Made by a program: the position numbers and the translations under genes. Source: Xanthomonas fragariae (GTDB taxonomy: Bacteria; Pseudomonadota; Gammaproteobacteria; Xanthomonadales; Xanthomonadaceae). Taken from it: DNA of 64,000 bases. Location of the stretch: NCBI RefSeq assembly GCF_017603965.1, contig NZ_CP071955.1, positions 2,418,001 to 2,482,000 on the forward strand, given 5' to 3'. This document shows positions 48,686 through 57,664 of this stretch, in pieces; positions within the stretch are counted from its first letter, which is position 1; each line of letters opens with the position of its first letter. Below the pieces are notes generated by a model, which saw only the letters and a list, made by a program, of their open reading frames with translations, made no database searches and was not told where the DNA came from.

Positions 48686-48829
48686 GAGTCCGGGGCTGGG
48701 TCAAGGTGGTGAGAAGTGATGAGGTGGATGCGGCGGCGGGCAGGAATCGGCCTGTACGAGGGGTACATGAGGATTCCGAGCAAGGACCGTGCCCGTCTGG
48801 CAGCTGCGCAGTCGTTTTGTTAGCTGCTC
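48686..48829 (+). mobile_element. MITE copy 3 (about 144 bp), left end degraded
   Basis: The right end CGTTTTGTTAGCTGCTC followed by TAA (48830-48832) is clear; the interior GAATCGGC ... ACATGAGGATTCCGAGCA ... CGTGCCCGTCTGGC aligns with copies 1 and 2. The left end is only GAGTCCGGGGC after TTA. It ends six bases before the next start codon. Confidence 0.7.
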
Positions 48830-48835
48830 TAAGCC

Positions 48836-50806
48836 ATGACCAATCCCAATGCCCAACTGCAAGCAGCCATCGCCCAATTCGCTGCGCAACCCAGCATCAC
48901 GCCTGATCAGGAAGCACAGCTACGTGCCGCCATCACTCAGAATGCCAGCCTGCTGCAACACCTGAATCAGGATGCGGCCAACGGCCAGCTCAAGGGCTTT
49001 GCGTTGCCTCAGGCTGGCGCGGCTGCGAATCTGGCGGGCACCTACGACATGGCCTCAGGCGTAGTCACACTACCGGCCACCAGCTTCCAGCCGGCAGGAA
49101 CTGCGGCTAGCGCGGACCTCACCGCCACATTGCGTGTGCAGGATATGTCGCTGCGCTTCGCTCATACGAACTATGTAGATGCTGCCAACGTCACCCAGCC
49201 GGTGACGCAGGATATGGTCACCAACCTGCAGTCGACCATTAACGGTTCGCCAGTATTGGCCGCCGAGATCAAGCATGCCGTCACGCCGCCGGGGCACGGG
49301 CAGGACGCGCCATTGCAGCATTTCGCCTCGCTCAGCGGCACGGTGGCGGGCGGCACCTACAATCCCTCGAACCAGACCATGAGCCTGCCGCCGAGCAGTC
49401 TGGCAGTACCGCCAGCCAACTTCGGTTCGGCAGACCTCACCTTCGTACTGGGGCATGAAATTCAGCATGGCTTCAATGCGGCGGGCGCGAAAACTGCAAT
49501 GACCAATGCATACAATCAGGCAATGCAGATCGCGCAGGACAACAATCCCGTCAACGACTACACCGCCCCAATAGGTGCTGTCATCCAAGCGGGGCGAGAG
49601 GATGAGGCCAAGGCGCAGATCGCGGGTTGGAATGCCCTACTCAGCCGTGAGCAGCAAACTAAACCCACTGCAAATGTGACGGAGATGATGGCGCTGGCTA
49701 TACCTATCAACCCCAGCCAGCAAGACCTGACTTCGCGGGTTCTCGATTTCGTTGAACAGAGCAAAACCATACCTGGTCAAGCCCAAGCCCGCTCCGGCTT
49801 GACCTTCAACGCCGATGGCACCATGTCGATGACCCCTGCCAACGTGGCGCAGATGGGGCAGAACTATTTTGATAAGCCGCCGGTAGGCACCCTAGGGCTC
49901 ACACGAGAACAGACCACCGGCATTGGCTTTCACGGCGATTCCGACTATCCGAACTACTACGGTGCGAATGCGGTGACCAACATCATCACCCGCGACCGCG
50001 CCTATGCGCACCCGGTCAACGGCGTGTCGCCACAAATGCAGATCAACATGGGGCAATTGCGGCTACGTGAAGACCTGATGGAGCACAACGGGATCACCCT
50101 CACCACCGACGCGAATACACCGCAGCGCTATCTCGACACCAGTACGAGTCCGCCAAAACCCGGTTTGTTCCAGCACACCGCGACGACTCACCAACACACC
50201 AACCCGATCCCGATCTTTCCGTTGGAAGTCCCAGTGCAAACGGTTGACACACGCGAGCCCGCCGCCAGTCTCAAAACGGCCGGTCATCCGCTGGTCGATC
50301 AGTATTTCGCCGCCTTGAAAGCCGGTGACGAACAGGGCGCACGTGCGGCGGCGATAGCGTTCGCAACCCCCGAGCGCTGGCAGCAGACCGTTGCCGATGC
50401 GGAGCAACGGATTCTGGCGAAGCAGCAGCAATTGCCGGGGCGGGACAATCCGCTTTTCGAGCAGGCACTAACGCACCTGGAACGGCTGGGGCCGCAAGCC
50501 GGTGGGTATCTTGATCGTGTGCAGATGGAAGGCGTCGCCGGGGCCGTCGCCTATCAGGCCAAGCTGCAACATCTGCCCAGCATCGATGCGCTGACGCCAG
50601 TCCGGGATGGTCAGAGCTTGCTGGCAATCTCGAACCACCCGTCACTGATAGACCGCGCGCTCATCGATAAAACCCAGGCCGCGGCGCAACCGCTCGATCA
50701 GAGTTTGCAGCAGCTGACGGCGGAAACGCAGCGGCAACAGGATCAGGCGTTGCTCCAAGCCCAGCAGCGGCAGGTGGAGACGCAGCAGCAGGGTTTCTCA
50801 CGATAA
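48836..50806 (+). CDS. Type IV secretion effector with XVIPCD domain and HExxH metallopeptidase motif
   Basis: 656 residues. HEIQHGFNAAG at 207-211 is a zinc-peptidase motif; a possible third ligand Glu lies in REDEAKAQIAGWNAL (about 255). Residues about 537-656 form an XVIPCD (NPLFEQALTHLERLG, GGYLDRVQMEGVAGAVAYQA, then a Gln-rich coiled tail QPLDQSLQQLTAETQRQQDQ), the signal recognised by VirD4 of the Xanthomonas bacteria-killing type IV system. It is therefore a candidate antibacterial toxin. The start codon directly follows a MITE end, and no convincing ribosome site is seen. Confidence 0.82.
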   Translation: MTNPNAQLQAAIAQFAAQPSITPDQEAQLRAAITQNASLLQHLNQDAANGQLKGFALPQAGAAANLAGTYDMASGVVTLPATSFQPAGTAASADLTATLRVQDMSLRFAHTNYVDAANVTQPVTQDMVTNLQSTINGSPVLAAEIKHAVTPPGHGQDAPLQHFASLSGTVAGGTYNPSNQTMSLPPSSLAVPPANFGSADLTFVLGHEIQHGFNAAGAKTAMTNAYNQAMQIAQDNNPVNDYTAPIGAVIQAGREDEAKAQIAGWNALLSREQQTKPTANVTEMMALAIPINPSQQDLTSRVLDFVEQSKTIPGQAQARSGLTFNADGTMSMTPANVAQMGQNYFDKPPVGTLGLTREQTTGIGFHGDSDYPNYYGANAVTNIITRDRAYAHPVNGVSPQMQINMGQLRLREDLMEHNGITLTTDANTPQRYLDTSTSPPKPGLFQHTATTHQHTNPIPIFPLEVPVQTVDTREPAASLKTAGHPLVDQYFAALKAGDEQGARAAAIAFATPERWQQTVADAEQRILAKQQQLPGRDNPLFEQALTHLERLGPQAGGYLDRVQMEGVAGAVAYQAKLQHLPSIDALTPVRDGQSLLAISNHPSLIDRALIDKTQAAAQPLDQSLQQLTAETQRQQDQALLQAQQRQVETQQQGFSR

Positions 50807-50830
50807 TGCAGTCGCCGCACGGGAAATGAG

Positions 50831-51337
50831 ATGAACGACGACACACACAGTGTCCTGGCACAGATGACACTGGCCATTGGGCGGCTGGATACCTTGATGT
50901 CGAACTTGCAGGAGCAGACCAAAAATGCTCAGGCACAAATGCAAGCGACCAGGGAGAAAGAGGAGGCCAAGTTCAAGCAAGCGATGGTGACGCAATTCCA
51001 AGATCAGCAGCAGCGGTTGGAGGCTGCGCTGCGCCCCAGGGTGGCCTGGGCCTGGAAGATCATTGCCGCGCTGGCGGGCTTTTCCGTTCTGTTGCTGGTG
51101 GGCTATTGGCTGCTATTGAGGCAGGCCGACGCGCGGCTGCGAGCCGCACAAGCGCGTGCCGAGACTATCGAAGTGAAGGCAGAAGTGCTGGAAGCATTCA
51201 AGCATGTCGACATCACGTCCTGCGGCGGCCGGCCGTGCATCAGGATCGACCGGGACACGCCTACCTGGAAGAGCAAGGGTAGCGAGTACATCCTGGTCGA
51301 TGCCCAGCCCGGTAAAGAAACGAGAAAGCGACCGTAA
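50831..51337 (+). CDS. Single-pass membrane protein paired with the effector
   Basis: 168 residues, starting 24 bases after the effector stop with GGAAATGAG upstream. Residues 1-70 are a predicted coiled coil (Gln/Lys/Glu-rich). One membrane helix lies at about 75-97 (WKIIAALAGFSVLLLVGYWLLL). A second short coiled stretch is followed by a C-terminal domain with a Cys pair (TSCGGRPCIRID). With a cytoplasmic N terminus the Cys domain would be periplasmic, where a cognate immunity protein would act. The alternative is a plasmid-mobilisation (relaxosome) membrane protein, which can have similar layout. Function not known. Confidence 0.55.
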   Translation: MNDDTHSVLAQMTLAIGRLDTLMSNLQEQTKNAQAQMQATREKEEAKFKQAMVTQFQDQQQRLEAALRPRVAWAWKIIAALAGFSVLLLVGYWLLLRQADARLRAAQARAETIEVKAEVLEAFKHVDITSCGGRPCIRIDRDTPTWKSKGSEYILVDAQPGKETRKRP

Positions 51338-51498
51338 GCCACAGCTTCTATAGATCAAAAGGAAACGGCGTGCAGCGCGATCACTTCCAGCCACTCAACA
51401 TTCTGTGGCAATAGCGTTGAGCATCTGCGGTGCGTTGTTAAGAGGTTTCTTAGCATCCCGTGCAGATACCGCGATGATATCCCGCCTGGCTTCATGAC

Positions 51499-53874
51499 TC
51501 ACACCGACTCCAACACCCAACACCCAAAAGCTGGCCCAGCCGAATAGCCGGTCTCCGGTTCGATGCGGATCTGCAGGCTGGCGCGGCTTGCTACTGCTGC
51601 TGGCAACGCGTAGTCGATGTCGACGAAGTCCAGGCCGCGGTTGCCGTCCAGGCGTTCGTTGGCGACCAGTTCGCCGTCGGCGAGAATGCGGAAGCGGCGG
51701 CGGGTTTCGTCGCCCCAGTAGCGCAGGCGCAGGATGCGGGCCTGCGCGGTGTTGCGCAGAGTGAAGGCGATGAAGCCGCCGGTGCGGGCGTCGCGGCCGG
51801 CGCGACGGCGGTAGCTCAATGGATAGGAGCTTTCGCTCTGCAGCGCGTGTGCTTTCTCTGATGTTTCATCGCCCAGGGCGATGCGATCCAGGGCGCGCGC
51901 GTCGAGTGCCTGTTGTTTGGCTTGCGCTGCAGCCTGCTCAGCCTGGCGTTGCTGCCATGCGGCGGCGTCGCGATGCTCCAGGTAGACAGCGCTGCGGCGG
52001 TCGAATTGGGCGTAGAACGGCGAGAACCGCCAGTGCTGTGCGCCGTCGCTGTAATCAAACACTGGTTTACCAGGCACCGGCTGCAGACGTTGCAACACGT
52101 TATCGCCGCCGATCAATGCAGGGGTCTTGCCAGACCAGGGCTTGGCTGCATCGCCAAGATCGGCCGCCAATACCAACGGTCCGCGTAGCACCGACACCCA
52201 GGCCGGATCGTCCGGTGCAGCTTCCAGGCGCAACGGCATGTCGAACGAGACGCTTAGGGTATCGCCGGCATTCCACGCGCGCGTGAGGCGCAGATAGCCG
52301 TCGCTGACAGCCACATCGACAGGCTGCCCATTGAGCTGCAGAACAGGCGACTGCGCCCAGCCAGGCATGCGCAATGCGAGCGTGCGATGCGCTGCCGGCG
52401 CAGCATCGATACGCAGCAATGCGCTGCCCTGCTCCGGCAGTGCGCTGTGCAAGGTCATATCCAGCCCGGCAGCGTCGCACACGGTGGAAGGCACGTACAG
52501 GTTGACGTAAACGCCCTGCCCGTCCTGCCAGTAGATGGAATCGCCGAACTGCGCATGCGCTTCCATGCCGCTACCGACGCAGCACCAAAAATCGTGAAAT
52601 GGCGACGACCAGCTGCGCGCTTCGCCGGCCAGCATCGGTGTCATGTAGGTGAACATACCGGTGCGGGGATGCTGCTGCGCCATCACGTGATTGAGCAGCG
52701 TGCGTTCGTAGTAATCGAATAGCTCGGCCTGCGGCCCCCACTGGTACAGATGGCGGGTGAGCTTGAGCATGTTGTAGCTGGCGCAATGCTCGCACGTCTG
52801 CTCGGTGAGAAAACGCGCGATGCTGTCCGGCTGCTGGAAATATTCGCGGTCGCCGTTGCCGCCGATCACGTAAGTATGGTGTTCGGTGACGGTATGCCAG
52901 AAGAAGCGCGCGGCCGCGCCCGATGCGGCATCGCCGGTGACCTCATACTCGCGCGCCAAGCCGATCAGCTTGGGGATGTTGGTGTTGGAATGCTGGTGCA
53001 CAAGTTCGTCGCGCTGGGCGATCAGCGGGTCGAGCACGGCGTGATGGTGCAGGCGCTGCGCCAGTGCCAACCATTGCGCGTCGCCGGTGCGTACGTGCAG
53101 CTCGACGAACGATTCGTTGAGGCCACCGAACTCGCACGACAGCACCTGCTGCAATTGTGTGTCGTCGAGCGCGGCAAAGATGCCTTGCAGATATCCCGCC
53201 AAATCCGTCGCAACCTTTAGCGCCTGCGCGTTGTCGCAGTGCGCCTGCACATCGAGCAGGCCGGCGAACAGCTTGTGCCAGGTGTATAGCGGTGCCCAGC
53301 TGCCGTTGAGATAGAACGGCGCCGGGTCGATCTTGCCGCGCTTGAGTTCGTCAAAGACGGCGCGGCCGCTTTCGATCTTGCCTGCCGCATTTTTGCGGGT
53401 GAATCCGGCAACATACCCATCGCCGGCATGCGCCTGGCAGCGTGCGAGTTCTGCAATCAGGTAACTGGCACGCGTGCGGCATTGCGCATCGCCGGTTTGC
53501 GCATGCATCAAGGCCAATGCGCTGAGATAGTGACCGAGCGTGTGCCCGGCGATGGTATCCGCTTCCCACCCGCCATAGGCCGGCGCCTTGGGATCGAGAC
53601 CTGCGTACAGCACGAAGTTGTGCAGCAGCCGGTCCGGCTGCAACCGCATCAAATAGCGCCGATTGGTGTGCAGCGCATCAAGAAACAACGACGGTATCAG
53701 CCTGACCTGGGCCAACGGCACGGCGCGCACGCTACCCGGTTGTGCAGCACTGGCCTGGGCCGGAAAGCGCAGGAAACCTGCGGACACGGCCAGGCCGCTC
53801 CAGGCCAGAAAGCGCCGCCGCGACAGCGTCGGTGCGTGGTTGCAGGTCAACTCGGGTTCGTGCGCGTCCGTCAT
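51499..53874 (-). CDS. GH127-like beta-L-arabinofuranosidase
   Basis: 791 residues. A Tat-type signal (SRRRFLAWSGLAVSAGFL, about 19-36) targets it folded to the periplasm. The catalytic (alpha/alpha)6 domain (about 50-480) shows the GGWEADTIAGHTLGHYLSAL start and the zinc/nucleophile sites TCEHCASYNML and FWCCVGSGMEAHAQFG, matching the Glu-x-Cys and Cys-Cys pattern of HypBA1, where the second site supplies the nucleophilic Cys. C-terminal beta domains follow. Expected to release L-arabinose from arabinosylated hydroxyproline glycans. Same strand as the TonB receptor and other hydrolases upstream. Confidence 0.85.
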   Translation of the reverse strand: MTDAHEPELTCNHAPTLSRRRFLAWSGLAVSAGFLRFPAQASAAQPGSVRAVPLAQVRLIPSLFLDALHTNRRYLMRLQPDRLLHNFVLYAGLDPKAPAYGGWEADTIAGHTLGHYLSALALMHAQTGDAQCRTRASYLIAELARCQAHAGDGYVAGFTRKNAAGKIESGRAVFDELKRGKIDPAPFYLNGSWAPLYTWHKLFAGLLDVQAHCDNAQALKVATDLAGYLQGIFAALDDTQLQQVLSCEFGGLNESFVELHVRTGDAQWLALAQRLHHHAVLDPLIAQRDELVHQHSNTNIPKLIGLAREYEVTGDAASGAAARFFWHTVTEHHTYVIGGNGDREYFQQPDSIARFLTEQTCEHCASYNMLKLTRHLYQWGPQAELFDYYERTLLNHVMAQQHPRTGMFTYMTPMLAGEARSWSSPFHDFWCCVGSGMEAHAQFGDSIYWQDGQGVYVNLYVPSTVCDAAGLDMTLHSALPEQGSALLRIDAAPAAHRTLALRMPGWAQSPVLQLNGQPVDVAVSDGYLRLTRAWNAGDTLSVSFDMPLRLEAAPDDPAWVSVLRGPLVLAADLGDAAKPWSGKTPALIGGDNVLQRLQPVPGKPVFDYSDGAQHWRFSPFYAQFDRRSAVYLEHRDAAAWQQRQAEQAAAQAKQQALDARALDRIALGDETSEKAHALQSESSYPLSYRRRAGRDARTGGFIAFTLRNTAQARILRLRYWGDETRRRFRILADGELVANERLDGNRGLDFVDIDYALPAAVASRASLQIRIEPETGYSAGPAFGCWVLESV

Positions 53875-54021
53875 GGGCTCAGCTTAGCTCCGGGCAGCGC
53901 GCACAGACTGCGCGCGCGGTTGCAACAGTACAAAGCGGTCGCATTGATAACGACTGCATTGGCGTGGACGCTGCGCGCCCAGTCGAATCTGGCCGCGCAG
54001 CACAGCGATACAACACAGCGA

Positions 54022-56919
54022 TCAGAACGTCACTGTTGTGCGCACCCAATAGAACCGGCCAAGCAGGTCGTAGGTGGACACATCGGTGTTGGCGTTGCCG
54101 ACGTTGTTGGAGTAATACAGCGGAGGTTGTTTGTTGCTAATGTTGTCCACGCCCACTTCAAAACGCGTGTGCCACGACTCAACGTTGTAGCCGAGCTGCA
54201 GATTGTCGTAGACGTAGGCGCCGATGTTGCGCACTACCGTCGGCTCGCTGGAATCGGCCGACAGGCTCTGGTCCGGATCCGAATTGCCGATAGCGGTGTG
54301 CCCCACATAGCGGATGCGCCAAGTGGCGCTCCAGTCGCCCAACGCCCAGTTCACTGTGCCCAGCGCACGCCAACGCGGGAAGTTGCCGTACGCCTGCGTG
54401 TAGCGGCCCACAGTGTGGATGGTCACCGAGCTCGGGTCCGTGGTATCGGGCAGCACGTCATAGCGTGTGAGATAGGTGCCGTTGACGCTCGCGGTCACGT
54501 TGCCCCACGGCGTGGACGGCAAGCGGTAGGTCAGATTGAAGTCGATGCCCTTGGCCCACAACTTGCCCAGGTTGACGGTGGGCTCGGCGATGTAATTGAT
54601 GGTGCCGTTGCCGTTGCGATGGATCAGCGCGCAAAAAGCGCTGGCCGAGTTGGCGAAACATTGATTGAGCACGGTCTGCGCCAACACCGTGGTGATGGTG
54701 TCTTCCAGATCGATGCGCCACCAGTCCGCACTCAGCGACAGGCCATCGATCCACTGCAGGTCGTAGACTAGCCCCACATCGTACGACTTGCCGGTCTCCG
54801 GCTTGAGTTGATAACCGGCTACCACCGCGCCGGAGACCTTGCCGGCCACCTGACCATCGGATTGCTGATAGCTGCCATTGGTCGGCACGTTTGCGCAGGC
54901 AACGCTGTTGCCCCCGGTGTAGCCGTTGCACGGGTCGTTGACGGTGGCCGCATCGCCGGCCACACCGGCGTACAACTCGTTGATGTTGGGGACGCGGAAC
55001 ACTTGCGAAACGTTGCCGCGCAGCAACAGGTTTTCGATCGGGCGATATTCCAGCGACACCTTGCTGTTGGTCTTGCTGCCGACCGAACTGAAATCGGAAA
55101 AGCGCGTGCCCAGTGTGATGTTCAAGGCGTTGATGCCGGGCAAATCCTTGAGCAGCGGGAACAAGGCTTCGGCATAGGCTTCCTTGACGTCGAAACTGCC
55201 GGCCAGGGTGGACGAACAGAATTCGATCACCCCGCACAGGCCGTTCTCATCGCCGGTCCATAGCGCATCGGAGGCGGTGGTGGAGCGCTCCTTGCGATAG
55301 GAAATGCCGCTTGCCAGGCTGACGGTGCCGGCCGGCAGATCGAACAGCGAGCCGTTGGCATTGGCCTCGAATTGCTTGACCGTGTAGACGCTGGTCACGA
55401 TGGGATTGACCACCATGCCCTGGAGTGTGGCGAGGTTGCTGCTGTCGTTGAGGTTGAAGAAATTCAGCGGTGTGCAGCCGGCGATCGCCGCGCCTGCACT
55501 GCCGCACTTGACCACCCCATCGCTGTCCAGGAACGAGGGAGCGATGGCCTGATTGAACGCGGCGTAGTCGAGAAAACCGTTGTTGATCGACTTCTGTTTG
55601 ACCTTGCCGTAGTTGAAGTTGGCATTCCATTGCCAGGAGCTGTCGCCGAAGCGGCCGCGCAAGCCGGGGCTGATCTGGAAGTTGTAGGTGTTGTATTGAT
55701 AGCTGCGATTGCCCAGCACGGTCGCGCGCGTGTTGAGGTCGTTGTAGGAGGTGCCGGTGCTGCGATCGGTGCCGAAGTTCACGCCGAACGGGTTGTAGTA
55801 ACTCTGCGACGACACCAGGATGTTGTCGCCGTTGGAGAAGATCGGAATCGGCGCGATGATCGAGGCCGATTCGGTTTTACTGAACCAGGTGTTGACGTAG
55901 CCTTCGACGTTGTCGGTAAAACGATAGCTGCCGAGCAGGAACGCATTGCTGCGCTTTTGCGGGGTCTGCAACAGATTGAACGGCTGGTAGTTGTAGGAGT
56001 CGGCACTGGCGTTGTAACAGTGGAAATCGCCCGGGCCGGCGCGACCGCTCACGCCGCTGTTGAGGGTGACGCGCCCGCAGCCGTTGGCCTGCGCGAGCTG
56101 CGTGGACTGATCCGATCCATCATTGAAATTGACCGTGCCGGTCGGCGTGGCGGAGGAGCCCTGCTTCACCGGTTGACCGTTGGTCAGCGCGAGCGCGTCC
56201 TTGGAATAGTCGCGCGCCGCTGCCGCTACCGGGTCGATGTTGTGATACGACAGGCCACCGATCAGACTGCCGCGCTCCCAGGTCTTGCCGGAGGTCATGG
56301 TGAAGTTGCGTCGGTTGCCGTCGCCTTGGCTACTGGTACCGAAGTCGCTACTGAACTGCACTCCGTCGAAGTGCGTGCGCAGGATGAAGTTGACCACGCC
56401 GCCGATCGCATCGGAGCCGTACACCGCAGAAGCGCCATCGCTCAGCACCTCGATGCGCTCGATCATGCTGGACGGAATCGCATTGACGTCGTTGTAGGCG
56501 AGCCGAATGCCGTTGACCAGCACCAACGTGCGTTTGTCGCCCAGCCCGCGCAGTGAAATCGCCGAGGCACCTGTGCCGCCGCCGTTATTGGTGTACGGGT
56601 TGGTAGCGTTACCAGCGATGGATGGCAGTTCCTGCAGCAGATCGCCGACCGTGGCCTTGCCGGTCGCGGCAATCTGTTCCTGGCTGACGGTGACGACCGG
56701 GTTGGCGGTTTCCGTATCCACACGGCGCAAGCGCGAGCCAGTGACGACCACATTATCCAACGTTTGCGTCGCATCGCCGCTTTGGGTCGCCTGCTGCGCA
56801 GACACGGGCTCGGCCGCAGCTGCAGACAGCGCCAACAGGAGCGCGGTGGTGAGCATGCCCGGCACCAGGCGCGTGGTCACCTCAGTGGTCCGGGAGAAAG
56901 GCAACAGCAACCTCGGCAT
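54022..56919 (-). CDS. TonB-dependent outer membrane receptor
   Basis: 965 residues from ATG 56919, chosen because AGGAG precedes it; ATG 56964 gives 15 unlikely residues. Signal peptide (to about VSAQQA), then a TonB-box-like LDNVVVTGSRL. The plug domain (about 55-170) has VGDLLQELPSIAG, SLRGLGDKRTLVLVNGIRL and SDGASAVYGSDAIGGVVNFIL. The 22-strand barrel ends in VRTTVTF. By genetic context it takes up arabinose-containing oligosaccharides. It sits between the GH127-like gene and the GH43 gene. Confidence 0.93.
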   Translation of the reverse strand: MPRLLLPFSRTTEVTTRLVPGMLTTALLLALSAAAAEPVSAQQATQSGDATQTLDNVVVTGSRLRRVDTETANPVVTVSQEQIAATGKATVGDLLQELPSIAGNATNPYTNNGGGTGASAISLRGLGDKRTLVLVNGIRLAYNDVNAIPSSMIERIEVLSDGASAVYGSDAIGGVVNFILRTHFDGVQFSSDFGTSSQGDGNRRNFTMTSGKTWERGSLIGGLSYHNIDPVAAAARDYSKDALALTNGQPVKQGSSATPTGTVNFNDGSDQSTQLAQANGCGRVTLNSGVSGRAGPGDFHCYNASADSYNYQPFNLLQTPQKRSNAFLLGSYRFTDNVEGYVNTWFSKTESASIIAPIPIFSNGDNILVSSQSYYNPFGVNFGTDRSTGTSYNDLNTRATVLGNRSYQYNTYNFQISPGLRGRFGDSSWQWNANFNYGKVKQKSINNGFLDYAAFNQAIAPSFLDSDGVVKCGSAGAAIAGCTPLNFFNLNDSSNLATLQGMVVNPIVTSVYTVKQFEANANGSLFDLPAGTVSLASGISYRKERSTTASDALWTGDENGLCGVIEFCSSTLAGSFDVKEAYAEALFPLLKDLPGINALNITLGTRFSDFSSVGSKTNSKVSLEYRPIENLLLRGNVSQVFRVPNINELYAGVAGDAATVNDPCNGYTGGNSVACANVPTNGSYQQSDGQVAGKVSGAVVAGYQLKPETGKSYDVGLVYDLQWIDGLSLSADWWRIDLEDTITTVLAQTVLNQCFANSASAFCALIHRNGNGTINYIAEPTVNLGKLWAKGIDFNLTYRLPSTPWGNVTASVNGTYLTRYDVLPDTTDPSSVTIHTVGRYTQAYGNFPRWRALGTVNWALGDWSATWRIRYVGHTAIGNSDPDQSLSADSSEPTVVRNIGAYVYDNLQLGYNVESWHTRFEVGVDNISNKQPPLYYSNNVGNANTDVSTYDLLGRFYWVRTTVTF

Positions 56920-57048
56920 GCAGGGCTCCTGATTTGCATGGAAGACAAACGATAGGCAGCGCACGCCCGTGCCGGCGTATGCCAGCGCAGGTCAAGATGG
57001 ATGGCAGACGCGCACGCAACGAAACCTCTCGCCACGGCCGTGCTGCAG

Positions 57049-57560
57049 CTACGCAGACAATTTCCACGCAGTTGTCAGAACGGATGTTGGTTTCGCACTG
57101 GAGTCGCATATACGCTCCAGTTTCATCAGCTGGCCATAATGTGCCTGTGCGCACGCCCCACGTCTTGTCGCATTTATCGACAGCGCATGCGGAAAACAGC
57201 ATGGTTCGCAAGTGAACGAGCGTGCGCCGATGCCTTGCCTCGCAATCCAGTCGGCAATCAGGCGCGCTGCTACGTGGTTATTGCAGGTTGCACAGACCCC
57301 GCCATCGATCTCGTAGCACGGATAATGCGCGGCGGCAGCCTTGTGCCAGGCGATGCGATCCGGCAGGCCGGCGTCCTTGAGATTGCGCCAGGCGACATCG
57401 TGGAAGGCGCGCGAACGATTGCTGGTCCCCATGCCATCGATCGACGCGACCGGCAAACCGCAGCCCGGTCAGCAACGGCGTCGCGGCGGTGAAACTCTTC
57501 GGTACACACGCGCCTTGTGGGACCGCGTAGATATTTTCGATCACACGATAGCGCTGCTGC
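57049..57560 (-). pseudogene. Frameshifted open frame between TonB receptor and GH43 genes
   Basis: On the minus strand an [26 protein letters not shown] segment in one frame continues, after a shift near 57455, in another frame as [30 protein letters not shown]. It then runs to [27 protein letters not shown] with four Cys close together. The composition looks protein-like but I do not recognise it. It is probably a broken gene beside the MITE remnant at 57577. Confidence 0.35.
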
Positions 57561-57576
57561 AAACCAAACCGCCATC

Positions 57577-57664
57577 GGGGGACCGCAGTGTACGCCTGGT
57601 ACATGCCAATTCCGGACACCGACCGCGCCCGCCTAGCGGCTACGCAGTTGTTTTGTTAGCACTC
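57577..57664 (+). mobile_element. MITE copy 4, truncated (88 bp)
   Basis: The right part only: GTACATGCCAATTCCG, then GACCGCGCCCGCCTAGCGGC and the end GTTTTGTTAGCACTC. Aligns with copies 1-3. It abuts the GH43 gene, whose stop codon (57664-57666) lies on the boundary. Confidence 0.65.

Noticed and set aside
41964..48700. PIP boxes (TTCGC, 15 bases, TTCGC) upstream of xopH and xopC
   Set aside because: Looked for on the minus strand upstream of both starts; only single half-sites were found.
48836..50806. The effector as a plasmid relaxase or conjugation protein
   Set aside because: No relaxase HUH or Tyr motifs; the C-terminal XVIPCD pattern fits an interbacterial effector better.
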